A DNA stretch of 64,000 nt, taken from the NCBI RefSeq assembly GCF_004210375.1, contig NC_134830.1:8618001-8682000 (forward strand), given 5' to 3'. The DNA comes from Tachypleus tridentatus. Lineage: Eukaryota; Arthropoda; Merostomata; Xiphosura; Limulidae. Below, one piece after another: positions 12,001 through 27,000 of the stretch. Position 1 is the stretch's first letter, and every line of letters begins with the position of its first letter. Both the position numbers and the translations under genes were made by a program. The notes under the pieces are model-generated. The model saw nothing but the letters and a program-made list of their open reading frames with translations, was not told the DNA's origin and did no database searches.

Positions 12001-15000
12001 CAACATCTGGTCTGAATCTGGTTAAATTAAACATCCATAACATCTGGTCTTAATCTGGTTAAATTAAACATCCATAACATCTGGTCTTAATCTGGTTAAA
12101 TTAAACATCCATAACATCTGGTCTTAATCTGGTTAAATTAAACATCCATAACATCTGATCTTAATCTAGTTAAATTAAACATCCATAACATCTGGCCTTA
12201 ATCTGGTTAAATTAAACATCCATAACATCTGGTCTTAATCTAGTTAAATTAAACATCCATAACATCTGGTCTTAATCTGGTTAAATTAAACATCCATAAC
12301 ATCTGCACTCAATCTGGTTAAATTAAACATCCATAACATCTGGTCTTAATCTAGTTAAATTAAACATCCATAACATCTGGCCTTAATCTGGTTAAATTAA
12401 ACATCCATAACACTTGGCCTTAATCTAGTTAAATTAAACATCCATAACATCTGGCCTTAATCTAGTTAAATTAAACATCCATAACACATGGCCTTAATCT
12501 AGTTAAATTAAACATCCATAACATCCTTAATCTGGTTAAATTAAACATCCATAACATCTGGCTTAATCTGGTTAAATTAAACATCCATAACATCTGGTCT
12601 TAATCTGGTTAAATTAAACATCCATAACATCTGGTCTTAATCTGGTTAAATTAAACATCCATAACATCTGGTCTTAATCTGGTTAAATTAAACATCCATA
12701 ACATCTGGTCTTAATCTGGTTAAATTAAACATCCATAACATCTGGTCTTAATCTGGTTAAATTAAACATCCATAACATCTGGCCTTAATCTTGTTAAATT
12801 AAACATCCATAACATCTGGTCTTAATCTGGTTAAATTAAACATCCATAACATCTGGTCTTAATCTGGTTAAATTAAACATCCATAACATCTGGTCTTAAT
12901 CTGGTTAAATTAAACATCCATAACATCTGGTCTTAATCTAGTTAAATTAAACATCATAACATCTGGCCTTAATCTAGTTAAATTAAACATCCATAACATC
13001 TGGTCTTAATCTGGTTAAATTAAACATCCATAACATCTGGCCTTAATCTAGTTAAATTAAACATCCATAACATCTGGTCTGAATCTGGTTAAATTAAACA
13101 TCCATAACATCTGGTCTGAATCTGGTTAAATTAAACATCCATAACATCTGGTCTTAATCTGGTTAAATTAAACATCCATAACATCTGGTCTTAATCTAGT
13201 TAAATTAAACATCCATAACATCTGGTCTTAATTTTTGTTAAATTAACATCCATAACATTTGGCCTTAATCTTGTTAAATTAAACATCCATAACATCTGGT
13301 CTTAATCTGGTTAAATTAAACATCCATAACATCTGGTTAAATTAAACTCGATAATCTGGTTAAATTAAACATCCATAACATCTGGTCTTAATCTGGTTAA
13401 ATTAAACATCCATAACATCTGGTCTTAATCTAGTTAAATTAAACATCCATAACATCTGGACTGAATTCGGTGAAATTAAACATCCATAACATCTGGACTG
13501 AATCTGGTTAAATTGGACTTAAATCTGGTTAAATTAAACATCCATAACATCTGGCCTTAATCTAGTTAAATTAAACATCCATAACACATGGCCTTAATCT
13601 AGTTAAATTAAACATCCATAACATATGGCCTTAATCTAGTTAAATTAAACATCCATAACATCTGGCCTTAATCTGGTTAAATTAAACATCCATAACATCT
13701 GGTCTTAATCTGGTTAAATTAAACATCCATAACATCTGGTCTGAATCTGATGAAATTAAACATCAATAATGCATGGCCTTAATCTTGTTAAATTAAACAT
13801 CCATAACATCTGGCCTTAATCTGGTTAAATTAAACATCCATAACATCTGGCCTTAATCTGGTTAAATTAAACATCCATAACATCTGGTCTTAATCTGGTT
13901 AAATTAAACATCCATAACATCTGGTCTTAATCTGGTTAAATTAAACATCCATAACATCTGGTCTTAATCTGGTTAAATTAAACATCCATAACATCTGGAC
14001 TTAATCTGGTTAAATTAAACATCCATAACATCTGGGTTAAATTAAACATCCATAACATTTGGACTTAATCTGGTTAATATAAACATCCGTAACATCTTGA
14101 CTCAATCTTGTTAAATTAAACATCCATAACATCTGGACTTAATCTGGTTAAATTAAACATCCATAACATCTGGCCTTAATCTGGTTAAATTAAACATCCA
14201 TAACATCTGGTCTTAATCTGGTTAAATTAAACATCCATAACATCTGGTCTTAATCTGGTTAAATTAAACATCCATAACATCTGGTCTTAATCTGGTTAAA
14301 TTAAACATCCATAACATCTGGTCTTAATCTGGTTAAATTAAACATCCATAACATCTGGCCTTAATCTGGTTAAATTAAACATCCATAACATCTGGACTTA
14401 ATCTTGTTAAATTAAACATCCATAACATCTGGTCTTAATCTGGTTAAATTAAACATCCATAACATCTGGTCTTAATCTTGTTAAATTAAACATCCATAAC
14501 ATCTGGCTTTAATCTGGTTAAATTAAACATCCATAACATCTGGTCTTAATCTGGTTAAATTAAACATCCATAACATCTGGTCTTAATCTGGTTAAATTAA
14601 ACATCCATAACATCTGGACTTAATCTGGTTAAATTAAACATCCATAACATCTGGCCTTAATCTGGTTAAATTAAACATCCATAACATCTGGTCTTAATCT
14701 GGTTAAATTAAACATCCATAACATCTGGCCTGAATCTGGTTAAATTAAACATCCATAACATCTGGTCTTAATCTAGTTAAATTAAACATTCATAACATCT
14801 GGCCTTAATCTGGTTAATTTAAACATCCATAACATCTTCACTTAATCTGGTTAAATTAAACATCCATAACATCTGGTCTTAATCTGAGTTAAATTAAACA
14901 TCCATAACATCTGGTCTTAATCTAGTTAAATTAAACATCCATAACATCTGGTCTTAATCTGGTTAAATTAAACATCCATAACATCTGGTCTTAATCTGGT

Positions 15001-18000
15001 TAAATTAAACATCCATAACATCTGGCCTTAATCTGGTTAAATTAAACATCCATAACATCTGGTCTTAATCTGGTTAAATTAAACATCCATAACATCTGGT
15101 CTTAATCTGGTTAAATTAAACATCCATAACATCTGGTCTTAATCTGGTTAATTTAAACATCCATAACATCTTCACTCAATCTGGTTAAATTAAACATCCA
15201 TAACATCTGGTCTTAATCTAGTAAAATTAAACATCCATAATATCTGGTCTTAATCTAGTTAAATTAAACATCCATAACATCTGGTCTTAATCTGGTTAAA
15301 TTAAACATCCATAACATCTGGCCTTAATCTGGTTAAATTAAACATCCATAACATCTGGTCTTAATCTGGTTAAATTAAACATCCATAACATCTGGTCTTA
15401 ATCTGGTTAAATTAAACATCCATAACATCTGGTCTTAATCTGGTTAAATTAAACATCCATAACATCTGGTCTTAATCTGGTTAAATTAAACATCCATAAC
15501 ATCTGGTCTTAATCTTTAGTTAAATTAAACATCCATAACATCTGGTCTTAATCTGGTTAAATTAAACATCCATAACATCTGGCCTTAATCTGGTTAAATT
15601 AAACATCCATAACATCTGGCCTTAATCTGGTTAAATTAAACATCCATAACATCTGGTCTTAATCTGGTTAAATTAAACATCCATAACATCTGGTCTTAAT
15701 CTGGTTAATTTAAACATCCATAACATCTGGTCTTAATCTGGTTAAATTAAACATCCATAACATCTGGTCTTAATCTGGTTAAATTAAACATCCATAACAT
15801 CTGGTCTTAATCTGGTTAAATTAAACATTCCATAACATCTGGTCTTAATCTGGTTAAATTAAACATCCATAACATCTGGACTAATCTGGTTAAATTAAAC
15901 ATCCATAACATCTGGTCTTAATCTGGTTAAATTAAACATCCATAACATCTGGGACCTTAATCTGGTTAAATTAAACATCCATAACATCTGGCCTTAATCT
16001 GGTTAAATTAAACATCCATAACATCTGGCCTTAATCTGGTTAAATTAAACATCCATAACATCTGGACTGAATCTGGTTAAATTAAACATCCATAACATCT
16101 GGTCTTAATCTGGTTAAATTAAACATCCATAACATCTGGTCTTAATCTGGTTAAATTAAACATCCATAACATCTGGTCTTAATCTGGTTAAATTAAACAT
16201 CCATAACATCTGCTCTTAATCTTGTTAAATTAAACATCCATAACATCTGGTCTTAATCTGGTTAAATTAAACATCCATAACATCTGGTCTTAATCTGGTT
16301 AAATTAAACATCCATAACATCTGGTCTTAATCTAATTAAATTAAACATCCAAAACATCAGATCTTAATATTATAAATTAAACATTAATCTGGTTAAATTA
16401 AACATCCATAACATCTGGTCTTAATCTAGTTAAATTAAACATCCATAACATCTGGTCTTAATCTAGTTAAATTAAACATCCATAACATCTGGTCTTAATC
16501 TGGTTAAATTAAACATCCATAACATCTGGTTTTAATCTGGTTAAATTAAACATCCATAACATCTGGTCTTAATCTGGTTAAATTAAACATCCATAACATC
16601 TGGTCTTAATCTGGTTAAATTAAACATCCATAACATCTGGTCTTAATCTAATTAAATTAAACATCCATAACATCTGATCTTAATCTGGTTAAATTAAACA
16701 TCCATAACATCTGGCCTTAATCTGGTTAAATTAAACATCCATAACATCTGGTCTTAATCTGGTTAAATTAAACATCCATAACATCTGGTCTTAATCTGGT
16801 TAAATTAAACATCCATAACATCTGGTCTTAATCTGGTTAAATTAAACATCCATAACATCTGGTCTTAATCTGGTTAAATTAAACATCCATAACATCTGGC
16901 CTTAATCTGGTTAAATTAAACATCCATAACATCTGGCCTTAATCTAGTTAAATTAAACATCCATAACATCTGGCCTTAATCTGGTTAAATTAAACATCCA
17001 TAACATCTGGCCTTAATCTGGTTAAATTAAACATCCATAACATCTGGTCTTAATCTGGTTAAATTAAACATCCATAACATCTAATCTTAATCTAGTTAAA
17101 TTAAACATCCATAACATCTGGTCTTAATCTAGTTAAATTAAACATCCATAACATCTGGCCTTAATCTAGTTAAATTAAACATCCATAACATCTGGTCTTA
17201 ATCTAGTTAAATTAAACATCCATAACATCTGGCCTTAATCTAGTTAAATTAAACATCCATAACATCTGGACTTAATCTGGTTAAATTAAACATCCATAAC
17301 ATCTGGTCTTAATCTGGTTAAATTAAACATCCATAACATCTGGTCTGAATCTGGTTAAATTAAACATCCATAACATCTGGCCTGGCCGAATCTGGTTAAA
17401 TTAAACATCCATAACATCTGGTCTTAATCTAGTTAAATTAAACATCCATAACATCTGGTCTTAATCTAGTTAAATTAAACATCCATAACATCTTGTTAAT
17501 TTTGTTAAAACTCAAACATCTGGTTAAATTAAACATCCATAACATCTGGTCTTAATCTGGTTAAATTAAACATCCATAACATCTGGTCTTAATCTGGTTA
17601 AATTAAACATCCATAACATCTGGTTTTAATCTGGTTAAATTAAACATCCATAACATCTGGTCTTAATCTAGTTAAATTAAACATCCATAACATCTGGACT
17701 GAATTTGGTTAAATTAAACATCCATAACATCTGGACTGAATTCGGTGAAATTAAACATCCATAAAATCTGGCCTTAATCTGGTTAAATTAAACATCCATA
17801 ACATATGGTCTTAATCTGGTTAAATTAAACATCCATAACATCTGGTCTTAATCTGGTTAAATTAAACATCCATAACATCTGGCCTTAATCTGGTTAAATT
17901 AAACATCCATAACATCTGGCTTAATCTGGTTAATTTAAACATCCATAACATCTTGACTTAATCTGGTTAAATTAAACATCCATAATGCATGGCCTTAATC

Positions 18001-21000
18001 TTGTTAAATTAAACATCCATATGGCAATCTGGTCTCCATAATCTTGTTAAATTAAACATCCATAACATCTGGTTTAATCTGGTTAAATTAAACATCCATA
18101 ACATCTTCTTCAATCTTCTGACTTAAATTAAACATCCATAACATCTGGTCTGAATCTGCTTAAATTAAACATCCATAACATCTGGACTTAATCTGGTTAA
18201 ATTAAACATTAAGCATAACATCTGGCCTTAATCTAGTTAAATTAAACATTACATAACATCTGGTCTTAATCTGGTTAAATTAAACATCCATAACATCTGG
18301 ACTGAATCTGGTTAAATTAAACATCCATAACATCAATGACTCAATCTGGTTAAATTAAACATCCATAATACCTGGTCTTAATCTAGTTAAATTAAACATC
18401 CATAACATCTTAAATTAATCTGGTGAAATTAAACATCCATAACATCTGGCCTTAATCTGGTTAAATTAAACATCCATAACATCTGGCCTTAATCCGGTTA
18501 AATTAAACATCCATAACATCTGGTTTGAATTCGGTTAAATTAAACATCCATAACATCTGGTCTTAATCTGGTTAAATTAAACATCCATAACATCTGGTCT
18601 TAATCTGGTTAAATTAAACATCCATAACATCTGGTCTTAATCTGGTTAAATTAAACATCCATAACATCTGGTCTGAATCTATAACATCTGTTAAATTAAA
18701 CATCCATAACATCTGGTCTTAATCTGGTTAAATTAAACATCCATAACATCTGGCCTTAATCTGGTTAAATTAAACATCCATAACATCTGGACTTAATCTG
18801 GTTAAATTAAACATCCATAACATCTGGTCTTAATCTAGTTAAATTAAACATCCATAACATCTGGCGTCTTAATTAAACATCCATAACATTTTCAACCTGG
18901 TTAAATTAAACATCCATAACATCTGGTCTTAATCTGGTTAAATTAAACATCCATAACACCTGGTCTTAATCTAGTTAAATTAAACATTCATAACATCTGG
19001 TCGTAATCTGGTTAATTTAAACATCCATAACACATGGCCTTAATCTGGTTAAATTAAACATCCATAACATCTGGTCTTAATCTAGTTAAATTAAACATCC
19101 ATAACATCACGGTTAATCTTGGTTCAATTTAAACATCCATAACATCTGGTCTTAATCTAGTTAAATTAAACATCCATAACATCTGGTTAATTTTATCATC
19201 CATAATCTGGTTAAATTAAACATCCATAACATCTGGACTTAATCTGGTTAAATTAAACATCCATAACATCTGGCCTTAATCTGGTTAAATTAAACATCCA
19301 TAACATCTGGCTTAATCTGGTTAAATTAAACATCCATAACATCTGGTCTGAATCTGGTTAAATTAAACATTCATAATATCTGGACTTAATCTGGTTAAAT
19401 TAAACATCCATAACATCTGGCATTAATCTGGTTAAATTAAACATCCATAACATCTGGTCTTAATCTGGTTAAATTAAACATCCATAACATCTGGTCTTAA
19501 TCTGGTTAAATTAAACATCCATAACATCTGGCCTTAATCTGGTTAAATTAAACATCCATAACATCTGGCCTTAATCTAGTTAAATTAAACATCCATAACA
19601 TCTGGTCTTAATCTAGTTAAATAAACATCCATAAATCTGGACTAAATCTCGGTGTTTCAATTAAACATCCATAACATCTGGACTGGATTCTGGTTTAAAT
19701 TAAACATCCATAAAATCTGGCCTTAATCTGGTTAAATTAAACATCCATAACATCTGGCCTTAATCTGGTTAAATTAAACATCCATAACATCTGGTCTTAA
19801 TCTGGTTAAATTAAACATCCATAACATCTGGACTTAATCTGGTTAAATTAAACATCCATAACATCTGGTTAACTTAATCTGGTTAAATTAAACATCCATA
19901 ACATCTTGGATTCTACCCAGGTTAATCTGGTTAAATTAAACATCCATAACATCTGGTCTTAATCTGGTTAAATTAAACATCCATAACATCTGATTGTAAT
20001 CTGGTTAAATTAAACATCCATAACATCTGGTTTCTTGAATCTGGTTAAATTAAACATCCATAAAATCTGGTCTTAATCTGGTTAAATTAAACATCCATAA
20101 CATCTGGTCTTAATCTGGTTAAATTAAACATCCATAAACATCTGGCCTGAATCTGGTTAAATTAAACATCCATAACATCTGGCCTTAATCTGGTTAAATT
20201 AAACATCCATATCATCTGGTTTGAATCTGGTTAAATTAAACATCCATAATATATGGTCTTAATCTGGTTAAATTAAACATCCATAACATCTGGTCTTAAT
20301 CTGGTTAAATTAAACATCCATAACATCTGGTCTTAATCTGGTTAAATTAAACATCCATAACATCTGGTCTTAATCTGGTTAAATTAAACATCCATAACAT
20401 CTGGTCTTAATCTAGATTAAATTAAACATCCATAACATCTGGCCTTAGATCTGGTTAAATTAAACATCCATAACATCTGGCCTTAATCTGTTTAAATTAA
20501 ACATCCATAACATCTGGCCTTAATCTGGTTAAATTAAACATCCATAACATCTGGTCTTAATCTGGTTAAATTAAACATCCATAACATCTGGTCTTAATCT
20601 AGTTAAATTAAACATCCATAACATCTGGTCTTAATCTGGTTAAATTAAACATCCATAACATCTGGTCTTAATCTGGTTAAATTAAACATCCATAACATCT
20701 GGTCTTAATCTGGTTAAATTAAACATCCATAACATCTGGCCTTAATCTGGTTAAATTAAACATCCATAACATCTGGTCTTAATCTGGTTAAATTAAACAT
20801 CCATAACATCTGGACTTAATCTGGTTAAATTAAACATCCATAACATCTGGACTCAATCTGGTTAAATTAAACATCCATAACATCTGGCCTTAATCTGGTT
20901 AAAATTAAACATTAAACATAACATCTGGTCTTAATCTGGTTAAATAAAACATTCATAATAACATCTGGTTAATCTAGTTAAATTAAACATCCATAACACA

Positions 21001-24000
21001 TGGCCTTAATCTAGTTAAATTAAACATCCATAACATCTGGCCTTAATCTGGTTAAATTAAACATCCATAACATCTGGCCTTAATCTGGTTAAATTAAACA
21101 TCCATAACTCATCTGGCCTTAATCTAGTTAAATTAAACATCCATAACATCTGGTCTGAATCTGGTTAAATTAAACATCCATAACATCTGGTCTTAATCTA
21201 GTTAAATTAAACATCCATAACATCTGGTCTTAATCTAGTTAAATTAAACATCCATAACATCTGGCCTTAATCTGGTTAAATTAAACATCCATAACATCTG
21301 GTCTGGAATCTGGTTAAATTAAACATCCATAACATCTGGTTAATCAGGTTAAATTAAACATCCATAACATCTGGTCTGAATCGGTTTAATTAAACATCCA
21401 TAACATCTGCGCCTGAATCTGGTTAAATTAAACATCCATAACATCTGTCTTATTTGGTTAAATTAAACATCCATAACATCTGGTCTTAATCTAGTAAATT
21501 AAACATCCATATCTTCTTATCTTAATTTTTGTTAAATAACAACCTTAACATTTGGCCTTAACCGGTTAAATTAAACATCCATAACATATGGTCTGAATCT
21601 GGTTAAATTAAACATCCATAACATCTGGTCTTGATCTGGTTAAATTAAACATCCACAACATCTGGTCTTAATCTGGTTAAATTAAACATCCATAACATCT
21701 GGTCTTAATCTGGTTAAATTAAACATCCATAACATCTGGTCTTAATCTGGTTAAATTAAACATCCATAACATCTGGTCTTAATCTGGTTAATTTAAACAT
21801 CCATAACATCTGATCTTAATCTAAGCAATTAAACATCCACTAATCTGGCCTTAATCTTGTTAAATTAAACATCCATAACATCTGGTCTGAATCTAGTTAA
21901 AATTAGCATTTTGCCTTTCATAACATGTGGTCCTAAACAATAGTTAAATTAAACATCCATAACATCTGGTCAATAATCTGGTTAAATTAAACATCCATAA
22001 CATCTACCAATCACTTAATCTGGTTAAATTAAACATCCATAACATCTGGTCTTAATCTAGTTAAATTAAACATCCATAACATCTGGTCTTAATCTGGTTA
22101 AATTAAACATCCATAACATCTGGACTTAATCTAGTTAAATTAAACATCCATAACATCTGGTCTTAATCTGGTTAAATTAAACATCCATAACATCTGGCCT
22201 TAATCTGGTTAAATTAAACATCCATAACACCTGGCCTTAATCTGGTTAAATTAAACATCCATAACATATGGTCCTTAATCTGCTTAATTAAACATCCATA
22301 ACATCTGGTCTGATCTGGTTAGAATTAAAGCATCCATAACATCTGGTTTAACCTGTTAAATAAACATCCATAACATCTGGTCTTAATCTGGTTAAATTAA
22401 ACATCCATAACATCAGGTCTTAATGGCTGGTTAAATTAAACATCCATAACATCTTCAGTGCTGAATCTCTAGTTAAATTAAACATCCATAACATCTGGTC
22501 TTAATGTGGTTAAATTAAACATCCATAACATCTGGCCTTAATCTGGTTAAATTAAACATCCATAACATCTGGTCTTAATAAAGTTAAATTAAACATCCAT
22601 AACATCTGGCCTTAATCTGGTTAAATTAAACATCCATAACATCTAATCTCAATCTGGTTAAATTAAACATCCATAACATCTGGTCTTAATCTGGTTAAAT
22701 TAAACATCCATAACATCTGGTCTTAATCTGGTTAAATTAAACATCCATAACATCTGGTCTTAATCTAGTTAAATTAAACATCCATAACATATGGTCTTAA
22801 TCTGGTTGAATTAAACATCCATAACATCTGGTCTTAATCTTGTTAAATTAAACATCCATAACATCTGGTCTTAATCTAGTTAAATTAAACATTCATAACA
22901 TCTGGTCGTAATCTGGTTAATTTAAACATCCATAAAATCTGGTCTTAATCTGTTTAAATTAAACATCCATAACATCTGGATCTTCGTCTAGTTAAATTAA
23001 ACATCGATAACATCTGGCCTTAATATGGTTAAATAAAACATTCATAATAACATCTGGCCTTAATCTAGTTAAATTAAACATCCATAACGCATGGCCTTAA
23101 TCTAGTTAAATTAAACATCCATAACACATGGCCTTAATCTAGTTAAATTAAACATCCATAACACATCGTCTTAATCTAGTTAAATTAAACATCCATAACA
23201 TCTAATCTCAATCTAGTTAAATTAAACATCCATAACATCTGGTCTTAATCTGGTTAAATTAAACATCCATAAACATCTGGACTTAATCTAGTTAAATTAA
23301 ACATCGATAATATCTGGTCTTAATCTAGTTAAACAAAACATCTATAACATCTGATCTTAATCTGGTTAAATTAAACATCCATAACATCTGGACTTAATGT
23401 GGTTAAATTAAACATCCATAACATCTGGACTGAATTCGGTGAAATTAAACATCCATAAAATCTGGCCTTAATCTGGTTAAATTAAACATCCATAACACCT
23501 GGCCTGAATCTGGTTAAATTAAACATCCATAACATCTATTCTTGAATCAGGTTAAATTAAACATCCATAACATCTGGTCTTAATCTAGTAAATTAAACAT
23601 CCATATCTTCTTATCTTAATTTTTGTTAAATAACAACCTTAACATTTGGCCTTCATCTACCGGTTAAATTAAACATCCATAACATCTGGTCTGAATCTGG
23701 TTAAATTAAACATTCATAATATCTGGACTTAATATGGTTAAATTAAACATACATAACATATGGTTTTAATTTGTTGAATTTAACTATCCATAATATTGGA
23801 GATTGTTAATCTAGTTAAATTAAACATCCATAACATCTGGACTGAATCTGGTGGTTAAACACCAAATAAAATCTGGCCTGAATTCAGTGAAATTAAACAT
23901 CCATAAAAATTGGCCTTAATCTGGTTAAATTAAACATCCATAACTGATCTCATCTGGTTAAATTAAACATCCATAACATCTGGATCTGAATCTGGTTAAA

Positions 24001-27000
24001 TTAAACATCCATAACATCTGGCTTAATCTAAATTAAACATTCAACATCTGGCCTTAATCTGGTTAATTTAAACATCCATAACATCTGGACTTAATCTGGT
24101 TAAATTAAACATCCATAACATCTGGTCTTAATCTAGTTAAATTAAACATCCATAACATCTGGCCTTAATCTAATTAAATTAAACATTAATTATAACATCA
24201 GATCTTAATATAGTTAAATTAAACATACATAACATGTGGCCTTAATGTTGTTGAATTAAACATCCATAACACCTGGACTGAATCTAAAGGTTAAATTAAA
24301 CATTCATAACATCTGGCCTTAATCTGGTTAAATTAAACATCCACAACATCTGGTCTGAATCTTGCTAAATTAAACATCCATAACATCTGATCTTAATAAT
24401 CTGGTTAAATTAAACATCCATAACATCTGGTCTTAATCTAGTTAAATTAAACATCCATAACATCTGGTCTTAATCTAATTAATTTAAACATCCAAAACAT
24501 CTGATCTTAATATGGTTGAATTAAACATACATAACATGTGGCCTTATTTGTTTGAATTAAACATCCAAAACAACCTGAATTAATATTATTAAATTAAACA
24601 TTCATAACATCTGGTTAGTAACGTGGTTAATTTAAACATCCATAACATCTTCACTCAATCTAGTTAAATTAAACATCCATAACATCTGGTCTAATTCTGG
24701 TTAAAATTAAACATCCATAACATCTGGCCTTAATATGGTTAAATAAAACATCCACAACATCTGGCCTTAATCTGGTTAAATTAAACATCCATAACGTCTG
24801 GCCTTAATCTGGTTAAATTAAACATCCATAACATCTGGCCTTAATCTAGTTAAATTAAACATCCATAACATCTGGTCTTAATCTGGTTAAATTAAACATC
24901 CATAACATCTGGCCTTAATCTGTTAAATTAAACATCCATAACATCTAGTCTTAATCAGTTAAATTAAACATCCATAACATCTGTCTTAATCGGTTAAATT
25001 AAACATCCATAACATCTTACTCTTAATCTGGTTAATTAAACATCCATAACATCTGGTCTTAATCTAGTTAAATTAAACATCCATAACATCTGGCCTCAAT
25101 CTGGCAAAATTTAAACATCGATAATATCTGGCCTTATCTAGTTAAATTAAACATCCATAACGCATGGCCTTAATCTAGTTAAATTAAACATCCATAACAC
25201 ATGGCCTTAATCTAGTTAAATTAAAGATCCATAACATATGGCCTTAATCTGTTAAATTAAATCCATAACATCTAATCTTAATCTAGTTAAATTAAACATA
25301 TAACATCTGGTCTTAATCTACTTCAATTAAACGTCCATAACATCTAATCTCTATCAAGTTAAATTAAACATCCATAACATCTGGACTGAATCTAGTTAAA
25401 TTAAACATCCATAACATCTGGTCTTAATCTAGTTAAATTAAACATCCATAACATCTGGTCTGGTTAAATTAAACATCCATAACATCTGGTCTTAATCTAG
25501 TTAAATTAAACATCCCTTACATTATGACTTAATCTGGTTAAATTAAACATCCATAACATCTGTCTGAATCTTGGTTCATTTAAAATAGCAACCATTAACA
25601 TTTGGCCTTAATCTGGTTAAATTAAACATCCATAACATCTGGTCTGAATCTGGTTAAATTAAACATTCATAATATCTGGACTTAATCTGGTTAAATTAAA
25701 CATACATAACACATGGTTTTAATTTGGTTGAATTTAACATCCATAATATCTGGTCTGAATCTAGTTAAATTAAACATCCATAACATCTGGACTGAATCTG
25801 GTGAAATTAAACATCCATAACACCTGGACTGAATTCAGTGAAATTAAACATAAATAAAATCTGGCCTTAATCTAGTTTAAATTAAATATGCATAACATCT
25901 GACCTGAATCTGGTTAAATTAAATGTCCATAACATTCTGGACTGAATCTGGTTAAAATTAAACATCCATAACATCAATTCTTAATCTGGTTAAATTAAAC
26001 ATTCATAACATTTGGCCGTAATCTGGTTAATTTAAACATCCATAACATCTTCGTCTTGAATCTGGTTAAATTAAACATCCATAATATCTGGACTTAATAT
26101 GGTTAAATTAAACATTCATAACATCTGGCCGTAATCTGGTTAATTTAAACATCCATAACATCTTGACTTAATCTGGTTAAATTAAACATCCATAATATCT
26201 GGTCCGAATCTGATGAAATTAAACATCAATAATGCATGGCCTTAATCTTGTTAAATTAAACATCCATAACACATGGCCTTAATCTGGTTAAATTAAACGT
26301 CCATAAAATCTGGCTCTTAATCTACTTAAATTAAACATCCATATCATCTGGTCGTAACGGTTAAATTAAACATCCATAACATCTGGTCACAATCTGGTTA
26401 AATTAAACATCCATAACATCTGGTCAACATCTGTAATCAGGTTTGATTAAACATTCATCATATCTGAACTTAATCTGGTTAAATTAAACATCCATAACAT
26501 CTGGTCTCAATCTGGTTAAAGCATTACATATCTGACACCTGGTCTTAATCTAATTAAATTAAACATCCAAAACATCTGATCTTAATCTTATTAAATTAAA
26601 CATACATAACATCTAAAATCCATCTGGGTAAATTAAACATCCATTTCCTTCTGGTCTTATCTGGTTAAATTAAACATCCATGGCATCTAATCCTGGTAAA
26701 GGAAATTAAACATCCATAACATCTGGACTGAATTCGGTGAAATTAAACATCCATAAAATCTGGCCTTAATCTGGTTAAATTAAACATCCATATCATATGG
26801 TCTGAATCTGGTTAAATTTAACATCCATAACATAATGGCCTTAATCTGGTTAAATTAAACATCCAAAACATCTGATCTTTTAATAGTTAATTTAACATTC
26901 ATAACATACATCTTATCAATATGGTTGAATTAAACATCCATAACATCTTGACTTAATCTGGTTAAATTAAACATCCATGGCATCTGCTCTGAATCTTGTT